A stretch of 64,000 bases of DNA from Bacillota bacterium (GTDB lineage: Bacteria > Bacillota > Clostridia > Christensenellales > SZUA-584): positions 1 through 64,000 of the forward strand of contig JAEWTW010000026.1 in assembly GCA_023397655.1 (NCBI GenBank), read 5' to 3'. Under the pieces are notes generated by a model. That model was given only the letters and a program-made list of their open reading frames with translations. It did not search any database and was not told where the DNA came from. Every line of letters begins with the position of its first letter. Within the stretch, counting starts at the first letter, position 1. A program made the position numbers and the translations under genes. This document shows positions 45,755 to 53,725 of the stretch, piece after piece.

Positions 45755-45790
45755 AGCCGCGGTTTGAACGCTGTCGCGGCTATTATTTTG
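45755..45790 (+). terminator. Terminator after araD
   Basis: The stem AGCCGCG/CGCGGCT with a 13-base loop is followed by TATTATTTTG. Confidence 0.75.
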
Positions 45791-45823
45791 ATTCATATAT
45801 ATGTAACATTTAGTCCGATTCGT

Positions 45824-45852
45824 TTGACATTGCCTGTCGCCTCACTTATAAT
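45824..45852 (+). promoter_or_regulatory. Strong promoter of the TagO/WecA-type gene
   Basis: TTGACA and TATAAT, both consensus, are exactly 17 bases apart. A mini-ORF lies between this promoter and the gene. Confidence 0.85.
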
Positions 45853-45882
45853 AATGGGCGAAAGTGATTCAGACAGGAGAGC

Positions 45883-45909
45883 ATGACGCCCGGTTGCCGT
45901 GTGCGTTGA
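45883..45909 (+). CDS. Possible 8-codon leader ORF (MTPGCRVR)
   Basis: ATG lies four bases after a strong AGGAG site. The frame stops 10 bases before the ATG of the TagO-like gene, which itself has no good ribosome site. Termination-reinitiation coupling is possible. The short length means chance cannot be excluded. Confidence 0.3.
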   Translation: MTPGCRVR

Positions 45910-45919
45910 CATCAAATAA

Positions 45920-46999
45920 ATGCTGGTATTTTTAATCGCAACATTAACTGCACTGGTGCTTTCTTTGGGGTTTACCCCGCTGATGATTGTGGCATCCCGA
46001 AAGCTAAAGATTCTGGACATGCCCAACTCCCGCAAAGCGCACCGTGAACCCATGCCTTTGATGGGCGGCGTAGCCATATTTCTGGCAACGATCGCGGCCA
46101 CCGTCATTTTCATTGCCTTCTTCGTGGAAGGTCTCAAGCTCAATATCGTCATCGCTTTTCTCATCGGTATTTCCGGTGTCACCATGATGGGCCTTATCGA
46201 CGACATACTCTCACTCAGCGCCAAGCGCCGACTTGTCATACTGTTCGTGCTTGCTCTGATAGTGCTGATCGGCTGCCTGCAGTTTTACTTTTCGTCTTCT
46301 CTGCTGCATTCCGACTTGGGTCTCACGCTGCTGACCTCGTTCGTCGTCGTCATCTGGATCGTGGGCATCACCAACGCCATCAACTTATCGGACGGGCTGG
46401 ACGGGCTGGCCAGCAGCCTGTCGCTGGTGTCGGTGGCCGGGTTTGCGCTGATATTCTACCTACAGGGGCGCTCGCAGCTCGCACTGCCCACCGCGCTTGC
46501 GCTGTTCGGCGCAATCGCTGGTTTTTTGCCGTACAACATCAGCCCCGCCAAGATATTCATGGGCGACGCAGGCAGCATGTTCATCGGCTTCATGCTGGGC
46601 ATACTGTCTATCATGAGCATGTCGCAAAAACCGCCAGAGTTTTTCGTGGTGCCGGTGTTCCTGATACTCATGCCCATACTGGACATGTCTATGTCCATAC
46701 TGCGTCGTCTGCTGCTGCGCCGTCCGGTCATGCAGCCGGATAAGCTGCACTTTCATCACACGCTTAACAAGCGCTTCAAGAGCCACCGTATCGTCGTTGT
46801 GATACTGGCGGCGTTCCAGCTGCTTTTCGCTGGTATCGGCATCGGCGTTTACCTCACGGAATGGTTCACCGTCGGCTGGATCGTGCTGGGAGGCATCGCT
46901 TTGGGCGCGGTACTGTATTCTCTCGCAACCGCGCGTAGAATACGGGAAGAGCAGCCGGCGACCGAACCGCCTGCCGGGCATGAAAACCCTGCTAAATAA
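45920..46999 (+). CDS. Undecaprenyl-phosphate N-acetylglucosamine-1-phosphate transferase (TagO/WecA type)
   Basis: The 359-residue integral membrane protein of the MraY/WecA family has about ten hydrophobic segments. Motifs are MPNSRKAHREPMPLMGG, MMGLIDDILSL (catalytic Asp pair), NAINLSDGLDGLASSL, FMGDAGSMFIGF and the cytoplasmic histidine loop PDKLHFHHTLNKRF. It starts lipid-linked glycan synthesis by moving GlcNAc-1-phosphate to undecaprenyl phosphate. It may prime the glycan of the 24-36 kb operon or wall teichoic acid. Downstream of a consensus promoter and leader ORF. Confidence 0.9.
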   Translation: MLVFLIATLTALVLSLGFTPLMIVASRKLKILDMPNSRKAHREPMPLMGGVAIFLATIAATVIFIAFFVEGLKLNIVIAFLIGISGVTMMGLIDDILSLSAKRRLVILFVLALIVLIGCLQFYFSSSLLHSDLGLTLLTSFVVVIWIVGITNAINLSDGLDGLASSLSLVSVAGFALIFYLQGRSQLALPTALALFGAIAGFLPYNISPAKIFMGDAGSMFIGFMLGILSIMSMSQKPPEFFVVPVFLILMPILDMSMSILRRLLLRRPVMQPDKLHFHHTLNKRFKSHRIVVVILAAFQLLFAGIGIGVYLTEWFTVGWIVLGGIALGAVLYSLATARRIREEQPATEPPAGHENPAK

Positions 47000-47056
47000 C
47001 GAGCCGCATTCGCGCCGCAAAGGTGCTTTTTTATTGCTCGCGGCTAGCGTTCCATG

Positions 47057-47083
47057 CAAAAAGACCGGCGAATTGCCGGTCTC
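47057..47083 (-). terminator. Terminator of the AraC-GyrI gene
   Basis: The stem GACCGGC/GCCGGTC with a 5-base loop is followed on the minus strand by TTTTT. Confidence 0.8.
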
Positions 47084-47103
47084 AAAATGCATTTTGGTAC
47101 CCC

Positions 47104-47997
47104 TTACAGCGCCCGCACCGGACGCGCTTCGATGTAGCCGCGGTAACCCATGGGCGCCAGCTGAAAGCGCGGGCCGTCTTCGTCCGCCCATTCAAAGCCG
47201 TACAGCTTGGGGTCGTAGGCCTTCATCAACTCCCATATGTCACCTATTGCGGACTCAAATTTCTCATCGTCGAACGGCGGCCCCTGAAATACCATCATCC
47301 TGCATGCGGGCAAACTGATGATCTCATACCCTTCGGGCACCGGTCCTGCGTATTCCACCGCCATCTCAACGCCTTGCACGTACTCCGACGTGCCCGGTGC
47401 GATCAGCTTCTCGGGCAGCCACATACCGATGGGCTCGTACAACGCCTCCCGGATGCCCGTCAGCACGTCCCATACCTCACAACCCGCCTCCTCGCAGTAC
47501 TCGAAGTAATTCGTCGCCTTTTTACCGCGTTTCAAGATTAGCTTTCTCTCCGGTCTCTCGACCACCTGCACAAACACTGTGTTCAAATTTGTCATTGTCT
47601 TTTCTCCTCTCTGTAATGTGAGGTAATAGTCGCGGGCCTGCGTGGGCAGAAAACTCTGAAGCGGCGGGCGCTGCTGAGCGAAGCGTTTGGGCGGCAGTCC
47701 GAACTGACGGGTAAACGCACGCGTGAACCCCTCGTGCGAGTCGAAAACGAAATCAAAAGCGATATCCACGACCTTCTCTCCGCCGTCCATCAGCCGCTCA
47801 GCTGCCTTCGTTAACCGCATCATCCGAACGTAGTCGAAGGGTGTATGCCCGGTCAGTTCCTTGAATATGCGCGCTGCGTGCCACTGTGAGTAACCCGCCT
47901 TTTTGGCCAATTCCGCCTGGGTTATCGGCTCGCCTATATGCGCTTCAATATAGTCCTGCATGTGTGCCACCGCCATCACCTTTTGCCAATGCTCCAC
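47104..47997 (-). CDS. AraC-family regulator with GyrI-like ligand domain
   Basis: The 297-residue protein has an N-terminal AraC double helix-turn-helix (TQAELAKKAGYSQWHAARIFKELTG, VVDIAFDFVFDSHEGFTRAF) followed by a GyrI/AraE-like effector-binding domain (about 130-297; FVQVVERPERKLILKRGKKA, YEIISLPACRMMVFQG). Such regulators bind hydrophobic or cationic compounds, as in Rob or BmrR-type sensing. The target is unknown. The start is GTG eight bases after AGGAGG. A longer frame starts within that site. Confidence 0.85.
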   Translation of the reverse strand: MEHWQKVMAVAHMQDYIEAHIGEPITQAELAKKAGYSQWHAARIFKELTGHTPFDYVRMMRLTKAAERLMDGGEKVVDIAFDFVFDSHEGFTRAFTRQFGLPPKRFAQQRPPLQSFLPTQARDYYLTLQRGEKTMTNLNTVFVQVVERPERKLILKRGKKATNYFEYCEEAGCEVWDVLTGIREALYEPIGMWLPEKLIAPGTSEYVQGVEMAVEYAGPVPEGYEIISLPACRMMVFQGPPFDDEKFESAIGDIWELMKAYDPKLYGFEWADEDGPRFQLAPMGYRGYIEARPVRAL

Positions 47998-48113
47998 GCG
48001 AATCACCTCCTATGCCCTCATGATACATACCGGGGCGAGACATTTCTTGACCAATTTTGCGATGCTTCTTTTCGCCATATTCGCATTTTGCATAATAAAA
48101 GTCAAATATATCG

Positions 48114-48167
48114 TTGACAGATATATCGACTCGCGATATAATTTATTACGTCATCCGATATATCGTT
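48114..48167 (+). promoter_or_regulatory. padR promoter with likely PadR operators
   Basis: TTGACA and TATAAT are exactly 17 bases apart. The spacer contains TATATCG facing CGATATA, and a perfect palindrome CGATATATCG follows at 48156-48165. The repeated ATATCG half-sites suggest autorepression by the downstream PadR protein. Confidence 0.7.
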
Positions 48168-48191
48168 TATCGTAATAAGAGGAGGTATCCA

Positions 48192-48515
48192 ATGGCAGAA
48201 GGTCAGAGCGCGTTAACAGAGGCGGTTTACTATATACTGCTGTCACTGTTTGAGCCGATGCACGGCTACGGTATTATGCAAAATGTCAAACAGCTAAGCA
48301 GCGGACGGGTCTCGCTCGGCGCAGGCACGCTGTATGGCGCAATGAATACGCTGGTGGAAAAGGGCTGGATATCGCCCTGTACGCAGCAGAGGGATGAGCG
48401 AAAGAAGGAATATGTCATAACGGCAGAGGGCCGCAGCGCGGTGGAAGCGGAGATACAGCGGCTTGGTGAACTGCTGCAAAACGGTCAGCAGATTATGGGA
48501 GGGTCATTGAAATGA
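48192..48515 (+). CDS. PadR-family transcriptional regulator
   Basis: The 107-residue protein has a PadR winged helix (TEAVYYILLSLFEPMHGYGIMQ, SLGAGTLYGAMNTLVEKGWI, KKEYVITAEGRSAVEAEIQRL). Start is the ATG after AGGAGGTATCCA. The frame open from 48114 begins in the promoter. It overlaps the DUF2812 gene by ATGA. This PadR-DUF2812 pairing is common in Firmicutes. Confidence 0.9.
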   Translation: MAEGQSALTEAVYYILLSLFEPMHGYGIMQNVKQLSSGRVSLGAGTLYGAMNTLVEKGWISPCTQQRDERKKEYVITAEGRSAVEAEIQRLGELLQNGQQIMGGSLK

Positions 48516-49054
48516 AGCATATCATTCATAAAGCATACTGGAATTACGAAAAAGAGGAGAAATGGCTCAACGAACTGAGCGCAAAAGGTTTAGCCCTCAC
48601 AGACTATTGCTGGATACGCTACGTTTTTGAGGATTCGCAGCCGGGTGAATACATTTACCGCATACAGCTGCTGAAAAACCTGGCGTCGAGTCCGGATAGC
48701 CGCAAGTACATTGAGTTTGTGGAAAGCACAGGTGCAGAATGCATTGCCACCTATCTTCGCTGGGTGTATTTCCGCAAACGCGCGGCAGACGGCCCGTTCG
48801 AGCTGTACTCGGATATCGATTCGAAAATACGCCACTATAAGCTGGTGCGGGCTTTCTGGGTCGTTTTCACCGCCGCCGAATACCTCATCGGGCTCTCTAA
48901 CGTTATCATCGGCATCGAGGTTCCTGTCTCCTCCACCAACATCGTGCTGGGCGGGCTGCTGATTGCGCTGGGCACAGGCTTTCTGGTCATGGTATTGAAT
49001 CTCAGTAAAAAAATACGGGCTTTGAAAAAGCAGCAGCAAATTGTAGAAGCCTAA
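48512..49054 (+). CDS. DUF2812 membrane protein
   Basis: The 180-residue protein has an N-terminal DUF2812 domain (YWNYEKEEKWLNELSAKGLAL, YIYRIQLLKN, GAECIATYLRWVYFRKRA) and two C-terminal membrane segments (about 118-165). The biochemical role is unknown. The family is usually encoded beside a PadR regulator, as here. A terminator follows. Confidence 0.85.
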   Translation: MKHIIHKAYWNYEKEEKWLNELSAKGLALTDYCWIRYVFEDSQPGEYIYRIQLLKNLASSPDSRKYIEFVESTGAECIATYLRWVYFRKRAADGPFELYSDIDSKIRHYKLVRAFWVVFTAAEYLIGLSNVIIGIEVPVSSTNIVLGGLLIALGTGFLVMVLNLSKKIRALKKQQQIVEA

Positions 49055-49070
49055 TAGGCCGCTGCATTGT

Positions 49071-49096
49071 GGGGGGATTCATTTCCCCCTTTTTTA
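49071..49096 (+). terminator. Terminator after the DUF2812 gene
   Basis: The G-run/C-run stem GGGGGA/TTCCCCC with a short loop is followed by TTTTTT. Confidence 0.8.
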
Positions 49097-49190
49097 TTGT
49101 CAATATTTCCATGATTGAATCCGCCTCAATAACGCAGCCGCATTCGGGAAAAAATATAGATAAACATCCTGAAAGGTGGTGAGCGGATAA

Positions 49191-49352
49191 ATGGATGCGC
49201 CGAAAATTCGTGTCAGATGTGGTGTAGAAAACTGTCAGTATAACAAGGGGCATATGTGTTACGCCCATAAGCTGGAGGTCAATGCCATGGGCGACGGTCA
49301 CGCCCATTCCAGCGACGGCACAAGCTGTTCAACGTTCGTGGAAGCCCGATAG
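49191..49352 (+). CDS. DUF1540 small Cys-rich protein
   Basis: The 53-residue protein begins MDAPKIRVRCGVENCQYNKG and ends GTSCSTFVEAR. It has four cysteines in the DUF1540 pattern (C-x4-C-x7-C and a late C followed by TF). Such proteins are short, metal-binding-like and found mainly in Firmicutes. Role unknown. Ribosome site GAAAGGTGGTGAG. Confidence 0.85.
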   Translation: MDAPKIRVRCGVENCQYNKGHMCYAHKLEVNAMGDGHAHSSDGTSCSTFVEAR

Positions 49353-49397
49353 ATGTATGGAGGAAGCTGCTTAATGCCGCTTCCTTTTTTCATGCGT

Positions 49398-50141
49398 TCA
49401 ATTACGCAAAAAAGCAGCTATCTCTTCCGCAATATCATCGTTCGTGCTCACCGCGGTGTTGCGGGATTCCAGTTCCGTCATTGCGGCGCAGAATTCCAGA
49501 GCCTCTCCGCGCATGATATCGTGCCAGAGCGGCAGCAGTACCTGTTTGCCGGAAAAAGATTTGACAGCCAGCTGGGCAATGCCGCCCTCCACCCACCCCT
49601 GTTTCACAAACGAGCGGGATATGATCACGATGCCGAAATTGCAGCTGTCTATACCGCCGTTCACTTTTTGATGCAGGTTATCCCCCGGAGACAGTTCAAA
49701 CTCATCGTAGGCTACCTTGAGCCCCTTTTTTCTGAGTGCGAACGCAAAGGCTCGAACGACGGCTTTGTCCTCTTGAACGTGTACGATGAACACGTCCTGC
49801 GCCTTGCCGTCCCCGCGTCGGCCCAGATAAAGGGAGGGCACGGTCATCAGCGTCGTCGTTCTTACAGGTGCAAGCTGACCCGGCAGCACGCGCACGCCGG
49901 ACCGCAGCCGGCCCGGCTGCCCGCCCAAATCCAGCACCACATGCCAGTGGCCTCCGGCCGGTATCGGCACGCGAAAAGGCGACTCCGATACAAAGCCGCC
50001 CAAAAAGCCATGCCGCCGTCCGGCCTTAAAATCCAGATAGCTGGCATGATCCATGATGCGCACATTCGCGGCGCCGTCCAGCGCCACCTCCACCACCCGT
50101 CCTGCTTCGACGTGGTTCAGATCATAATGCTGATGATGCAA
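49398..50141 (-). CDS. DUF1883-TIR domain protein
   Basis: The 247-residue protein has an N-terminal DUF1883 domain (HYDLNHVEAGRVVEVALDGA, HASYLDFKAGRRHGFLGG, GHWHVVLDLGG). A C-terminal TIR domain follows (from about 118; QDVFIVHVQEDKAVVRAFAF, VAYDEFELSPGDNLHQKV, GIVIISRSFVKQGWVEGG, VLLPLWHDI). Bacterial TIR domains often cleave NAD+ in defence. The conserved Glu may be the one in QGWVEGG. The start is TTG after GGAGGATGTC. A 5-codon longer TTG frame has no site. No defence partner is adjacent, so the role is uncertain. Confidence 0.88.
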   Translation of the reverse strand: MHHQHYDLNHVEAGRVVEVALDGAANVRIMDHASYLDFKAGRRHGFLGGFVSESPFRVPIPAGGHWHVVLDLGGQPGRLRSGVRVLPGQLAPVRTTTLMTVPSLYLGRRGDGKAQDVFIVHVQEDKAVVRAFAFALRKKGLKVAYDEFELSPGDNLHQKVNGGIDSCNFGIVIISRSFVKQGWVEGGIAQLAVKSFSGKQVLLPLWHDIMRGEALEFCAAMTELESRNTAVSTNDDIAEEIAAFLRN

Positions 50142-50253
50142 GACATCCTCCGTCAACCAAAACCGGAGCCCCTCACTGCTCAGGACTCCCTGATATATTT
50201 ATCGGACGAAGCCGCCCTTTTCAACAGGTGGATTTGAATTAAATTTTTACCAT

Positions 50254-51093
50254 TCAGGAACGTATCATCGATACCAGCTGCGACATCGTCACCACTTCCA
50301 GCTTATCGCCGTTGTCTGAGATATAGCTTAGCACCTGCTCCAGAAATTCTTCATCAATCTGCATGTGAGTATCGTCCGTCACCGGCTCTACCTTATGCAG
50401 CATGAATATGATGGTGCTGCGGTTGTTTATGGCTTTGTCCGCCGCCGCTTTCACCGCATCAAAGGGCATATTGCTGATCAGGTTGAGTACTTCGGCATCC
50501 TCCAAAGAACAGTCTTTGCCGGCAAGCCACAGGCTCTTCAGGCTTCGGCCTGCTGCGAAGCCTTCCTCCTTCATCAAATCCAACGTGGTCTGATTAAAGG
50601 CACCGCCCGGATAGACCAGAATGTCGGATCCCCTACCGAGCCCTTTGTCTTTAAGCCATGTCCGCGCATCGTCCATTTGCTTAAGCTGCATCTCTTTGGA
50701 AAGCCCCGCCAGGTTGAAATGGTTATTGGTATGATTCAGCATATCCCAGCCATCCAGATAGAGGTTACCAAGCTGCTGGTACGACAGATATCTGTCCGTA
50801 CCCACCGCAGCCGGAATCACAGCGATGCAGGCAGGAAAGCCGTATTTCTTGAACAGCGGGTAAGCAGCTGTATACTGCGTCTCCCATCCATCGTCCATGA
50901 CGAACACCGCATGCCCTTTTTGCTCCGTCTCCTGCGGAACGGACATGACGTCATTCGACGCTGCCAATCGGACATGCGTCCACGCATCCTCCACCCACGC
51001 GGACGTACGCCCCATCGCAACAGGTGCGAGCAGTACCAACAGCACCGCCGCTGCCACGATAAACAGTAAAAGCTTGACCAGCGATTTATCCAT
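50254..51093 (-). CDS. Polysaccharide deacetylase (NodB-type)
   Basis: The 279-residue protein has an N-terminal membrane anchor (LVKLLLFIVAAAVLLVLLAP) and a NodB domain with VFVMDDGWETQY (catalytic and metal Asp), MLNHTNNHFNL (metal His) and ILVYPGGAFN. It deacetylates N-acetylated surface glycans, by analogy with PgaB/IcaB and peptidoglycan deacetylases. Start after GGGGGACAG. The frame from 51276 lies within the GT2 gene. Last gene of a three-gene operon. Confidence 0.88.
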   Translation of the reverse strand: MDKSLVKLLLFIVAAAVLLVLLAPVAMGRTSAWVEDAWTHVRLAASNDVMSVPQETEQKGHAVFVMDDGWETQYTAAYPLFKKYGFPACIAVIPAAVGTDRYLSYQQLGNLYLDGWDMLNHTNNHFNLAGLSKEMQLKQMDDARTWLKDKGLGRGSDILVYPGGAFNQTTLDLMKEEGFAAGRSLKSLWLAGKDCSLEDAEVLNLISNMPFDAVKAAADKAINNRSTIIFMLHKVEPVTDDTHMQIDEEFLEQVLSYISDNGDKLEVVTMSQLVSMIRS

Positions 51094-51107
51094 CTGTCCC
51101 CCTGACT

Positions 51108-52436
51108 TCAGGTATGCGGCGCATAATAAGGCTGATGGCTGCGCGCCACCCGGCCCCAGTTCTGGGCGCTGCGGCGACTCCAGAAATAAGAGACTGTACC
51201 GCCCAGATACATAAGCAGTGTAAAGTACCGGTAGAACAATACTTCCAGCAGCATTGCCATCAACAGCCAGCCCCACATATGAGTGGGATACCGGTGATAT
51301 CGCGCGGATACGACCAGCGCCGCCAGAGAATTGACCAGGCTGAGGCCGGTACTGAGCGCATAGTATAGCAAAAAAGTGTACAGCGACGCCTGCTCATTAA
51401 GCGCGAGCAGCGGCATTAACCCCAGCGTCAGCAGCGTGAACAGGCAGGACAGATGGCCCACAGCCAGTGCTTCCACCACAAAGTGAAAGCTCAGACTTTT
51501 GAAGAGCATCGTCCTTAACAGGAAGCGCCGGTGATGCACAGCGCAGTCGATAAAACCCTTCTGCCAGCGGATTCGCTGTTTTTTGAGATCGTCCCAATTC
51601 TCCGGGCATTGTGTGCAACACAGCGCCTCGGGCAGATAGAGTATCCTCTTTTTCGTCCGGTGGATGTGTTTTTGTATGCTGATGGTGATGTCAATGTCCT
51701 CCCCCAGCGTGCGGCGGAAACCGCCCGCGTCCAGCAGCACCTGCTTTCTGAAAGCGCCGAACGCGCCCGAGATGATGGCTGTCGCATTCTGCTTGGCCAG
51801 CGACAGCTTGTATATGTAGAAGCCTTTCAGATACTCCAGCATCTGCAGCGCCACGATAACCGCACGTACCCGTCCCAGACGGCGAAACACGGACTTCGGT
51901 GCATAACCCTGCATGATATGGATCGCGCCGCCCGCTGCCGCCACGTTACCATCGTCAAACGCCCGGTTGATGATATTCAGCGCATTCCTCTGCAGCACGC
52001 TGTCCGCATCCAGCGTCACGATAATATCCGAACCCGCGAACGCGATACCGGCGTTGAGCGCAGCGCTCTTGCCGCCGTTCTTCTGATCCAGCACAAAGAA
52101 GTTCTCGTATTTGGCCGAACGGTATGCCGCAGACACCCCCGGCGGCGCGTCCGGCAGCGCATAGAGGTCCAGCACGTCGCTCAGCTGTTCCATCGTGCCA
52201 TCAATGGAACCGTCATTGATAAATATCGCTTCGTAGTTGCCGTAGTCCGACCTCAGCAGGCCGGATACGGATATTTTTACCGTATCCTCTTCATTGAAGC
52301 ATGGCACAAGAATGCTGATTCTGCGCTCATGGCCGGATACAGGCTTCGCCTTTCGCCTTCGCCCGACCAGTGCGTTGAGCAGGTGGAACAGCGGCAGTAT
52401 GGTGCTCAGCAATATCAGCATTTCAATCGCTATCAT
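51108..52436 (-). CDS. Processive glycosyltransferase family 2 (PgaC/IcaA-like)
   Basis: The 442-residue protein has an N-terminal membrane segment, a GT2 domain with ILVPCFNEEDTV, FINDGSIDGT, TLDADSVLQ, LGEDIDITI and QRIRWQKGF (QxxRW motif of processive enzymes), and about four C-terminal membrane segments. Such enzymes make and export poly-N-acetylglucosamine or similar beta-linked polymers. The downstream deacetylase and upstream GH16 glucanase support an exopolysaccharide system. Its start overlaps the GH16 stop by 14 bases. Confidence 0.88.
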   Translation of the reverse strand: MIAIEMLILLSTILPLFHLLNALVGRRRKAKPVSGHERRISILVPCFNEEDTVKISVSGLLRSDYGNYEAIFINDGSIDGTMEQLSDVLDLYALPDAPPGVSAAYRSAKYENFFVLDQKNGGKSAALNAGIAFAGSDIIVTLDADSVLQRNALNIINRAFDDGNVAAAGGAIHIMQGYAPKSVFRRLGRVRAVIVALQMLEYLKGFYIYKLSLAKQNATAIISGAFGAFRKQVLLDAGGFRRTLGEDIDITISIQKHIHRTKKRILYLPEALCCTQCPENWDDLKKQRIRWQKGFIDCAVHHRRFLLRTMLFKSLSFHFVVEALAVGHLSCLFTLLTLGLMPLLALNEQASLYTFLLYYALSTGLSLVNSLAALVVSARYHRYPTHMWGWLLMAMLLEVLFYRYFTLLMYLGGTVSYFWSRRSAQNWGRVARSHQPYYAPHT

Positions 52437-53415
52437 TTGACTCCCCTGTTCCGGCCGTCTCAGACGGCATATAATACCTCACGTAATCCACGGCCAGGCA
52501 GCTTGGGAACTCCGTTTTTCTGTTTGGATCTCCCGGCCACACACCGCCCACCGCCAGTGTGAGTATCATATACATCTTCCCGTCTGGCACACCGCGTTTG
52601 GTGGTGTAATACAGCTCGTCGTCCACATACCACTTTAGTGTCTCTTTATCCCATTCGACCGCATAAACATGAAAGGCCTCCGGGTCATCCACCGTGGTCA
52701 TGCCCACGTTTTTAACAAGATTTCCCCTCTTCAGATAATGGTTGACGCCGTAAACCAGCTGTGGTTCACTGCCGATCATCTCCAGCACGTCAATCTCGTA
52801 GCTGTCTTCGTAAGCCAGCAGCCAGAATGCGGGGAAAAGCCCTTTGCCCACCGGCAGGCTCATTCGCGCTTCGAACCGTCCGAAATGAAAATCCAGCTTA
52901 TTTACCGTCTCCACCGATCCCGAAATGTAACGCTTGCCATCCCGCTTCTCGTCGCGCGCTTCAAGATACAGCATGCCGTCCTTCACGTATACACCGGCGG
53001 GCGTGTAATACTGCAGCTCCTCGTTGAAATTGTCCCGGCGCTCCACTTTCGTCCAGTACTCCATGTTGAGTGACGGTTTATCGAATTCGTCAGCCCACAC
53101 CAGCGTCCACTTCTCCAGCGACTCCGGTGATGCGCTGGGTATGGGTGTGGTCGGCGCGGCACTCTGAAGCTGCGGCGCAGAGCTTTTGGGTGCAGGGATT
53201 GGCTGCGGCGCTGTCGCCGTGATATCGGGCACCTGAGCATGCGCCGTTTTCGGCTCCATTAAGTTTGCCGCGTTATAAGATGCGGCTTGTTCGTCATCCG
53301 CTGAGTCCTCCTGCTGGCCCAGCGTGACGTCCCGGTGTTGCCTGTAGTCGATGATATAGAGGGACAGACAAGCGATAACAATGCATACTATCACCAGAAG
53401 CATCAGCCGTCTCAT
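52423..53415 (-). CDS. Glycoside hydrolase family 16, membrane-anchored
   Basis: The 330-residue protein has an N-terminal membrane segment (LMLLVIVCIVIACLSLYII), a Pro/Ala/Ser linker and a GH16 domain from about residue 105 (LVWADEFDKPSLNMEYW). The catalytic ExDxxE motif is YEIDVLEMIG. GH16 enzymes hydrolyse or transglycosylate beta-glucans and galactans. Together with the overlapping GT2 gene it may trim or crosslink the secreted polymer. Start at the second ATG of ATGGAAATG, seven bases after GGAGG. Confidence 0.88.
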   Translation of the reverse strand: MRRLMLLVIVCIVIACLSLYIIDYRQHRDVTLGQQEDSADDEQAASYNAANLMEPKTAHAQVPDITATAPQPIPAPKSSAPQLQSAAPTTPIPSASPESLEKWTLVWADEFDKPSLNMEYWTKVERRDNFNEELQYYTPAGVYVKDGMLYLEARDEKRDGKRYISGSVETVNKLDFHFGRFEARMSLPVGKGLFPAFWLLAYEDSYEIDVLEMIGSEPQLVYGVNHYLKRGNLVKNVGMTTVDDPEAFHVYAVEWDKETLKWYVDDELYYTTKRGVPDGKMYMILTLAVGGVWPGDPNRKTEFPSCLAVDYVRYYMPSETAGTGESNDSD

Positions 53416-53680
53416 TTCCATCCCTCCCTGCTGCCGCATAATGACAGGGCCTTTAGCTCTTGCGCAGAAAAAAAGCACAGCGAACCGCCGCATTAAGCCG
53501 CCGCCGTTTCGCCGTGGGTCAGACTGCCACCACCTGCCCCGCTTGTACAGTCATATCATAGTCCACGTGAACTTCACCTTTCCATTGGAGAAAAGGCAAA
53601 ACGATGGGTGCTTTTGACTGTGTCATGCGGCTTATGTCGAATCGAAACATGTCGATAATTCTCCGGTTCCTGAAATACGC

Positions 53681-53709
53681 AAAAAAAAGACCCACCGCGT
53701 GGTGGGCCT
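53681..53709 (-). terminator. Terminator of the ABC-PASTA operon
   Basis: On the minus strand the stem CCCACC/GGTGGG is followed by a run of eight T broken only by a C. About 270 bases between it and the GH16 gene hold no recognised gene and presumably the GH16 promoter. Confidence 0.85.
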
Positions 53710-53725
53710 TGGAAATTTTGATCCT

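Noticed and set aside
50254..51276. Long start of the deacetylase gene at 51276
   Set aside because: It would overlap about 170 bases of the GT2 gene. The ATG at 51093 has a good ribosome site and is followed directly by a membrane anchor.
51531..52562. Plus-strand frame of 343 codons opposite the GT2 gene
   Set aside because: The opposite strand has all processive GT2 motifs. This frame has biased composition and no fold signature.
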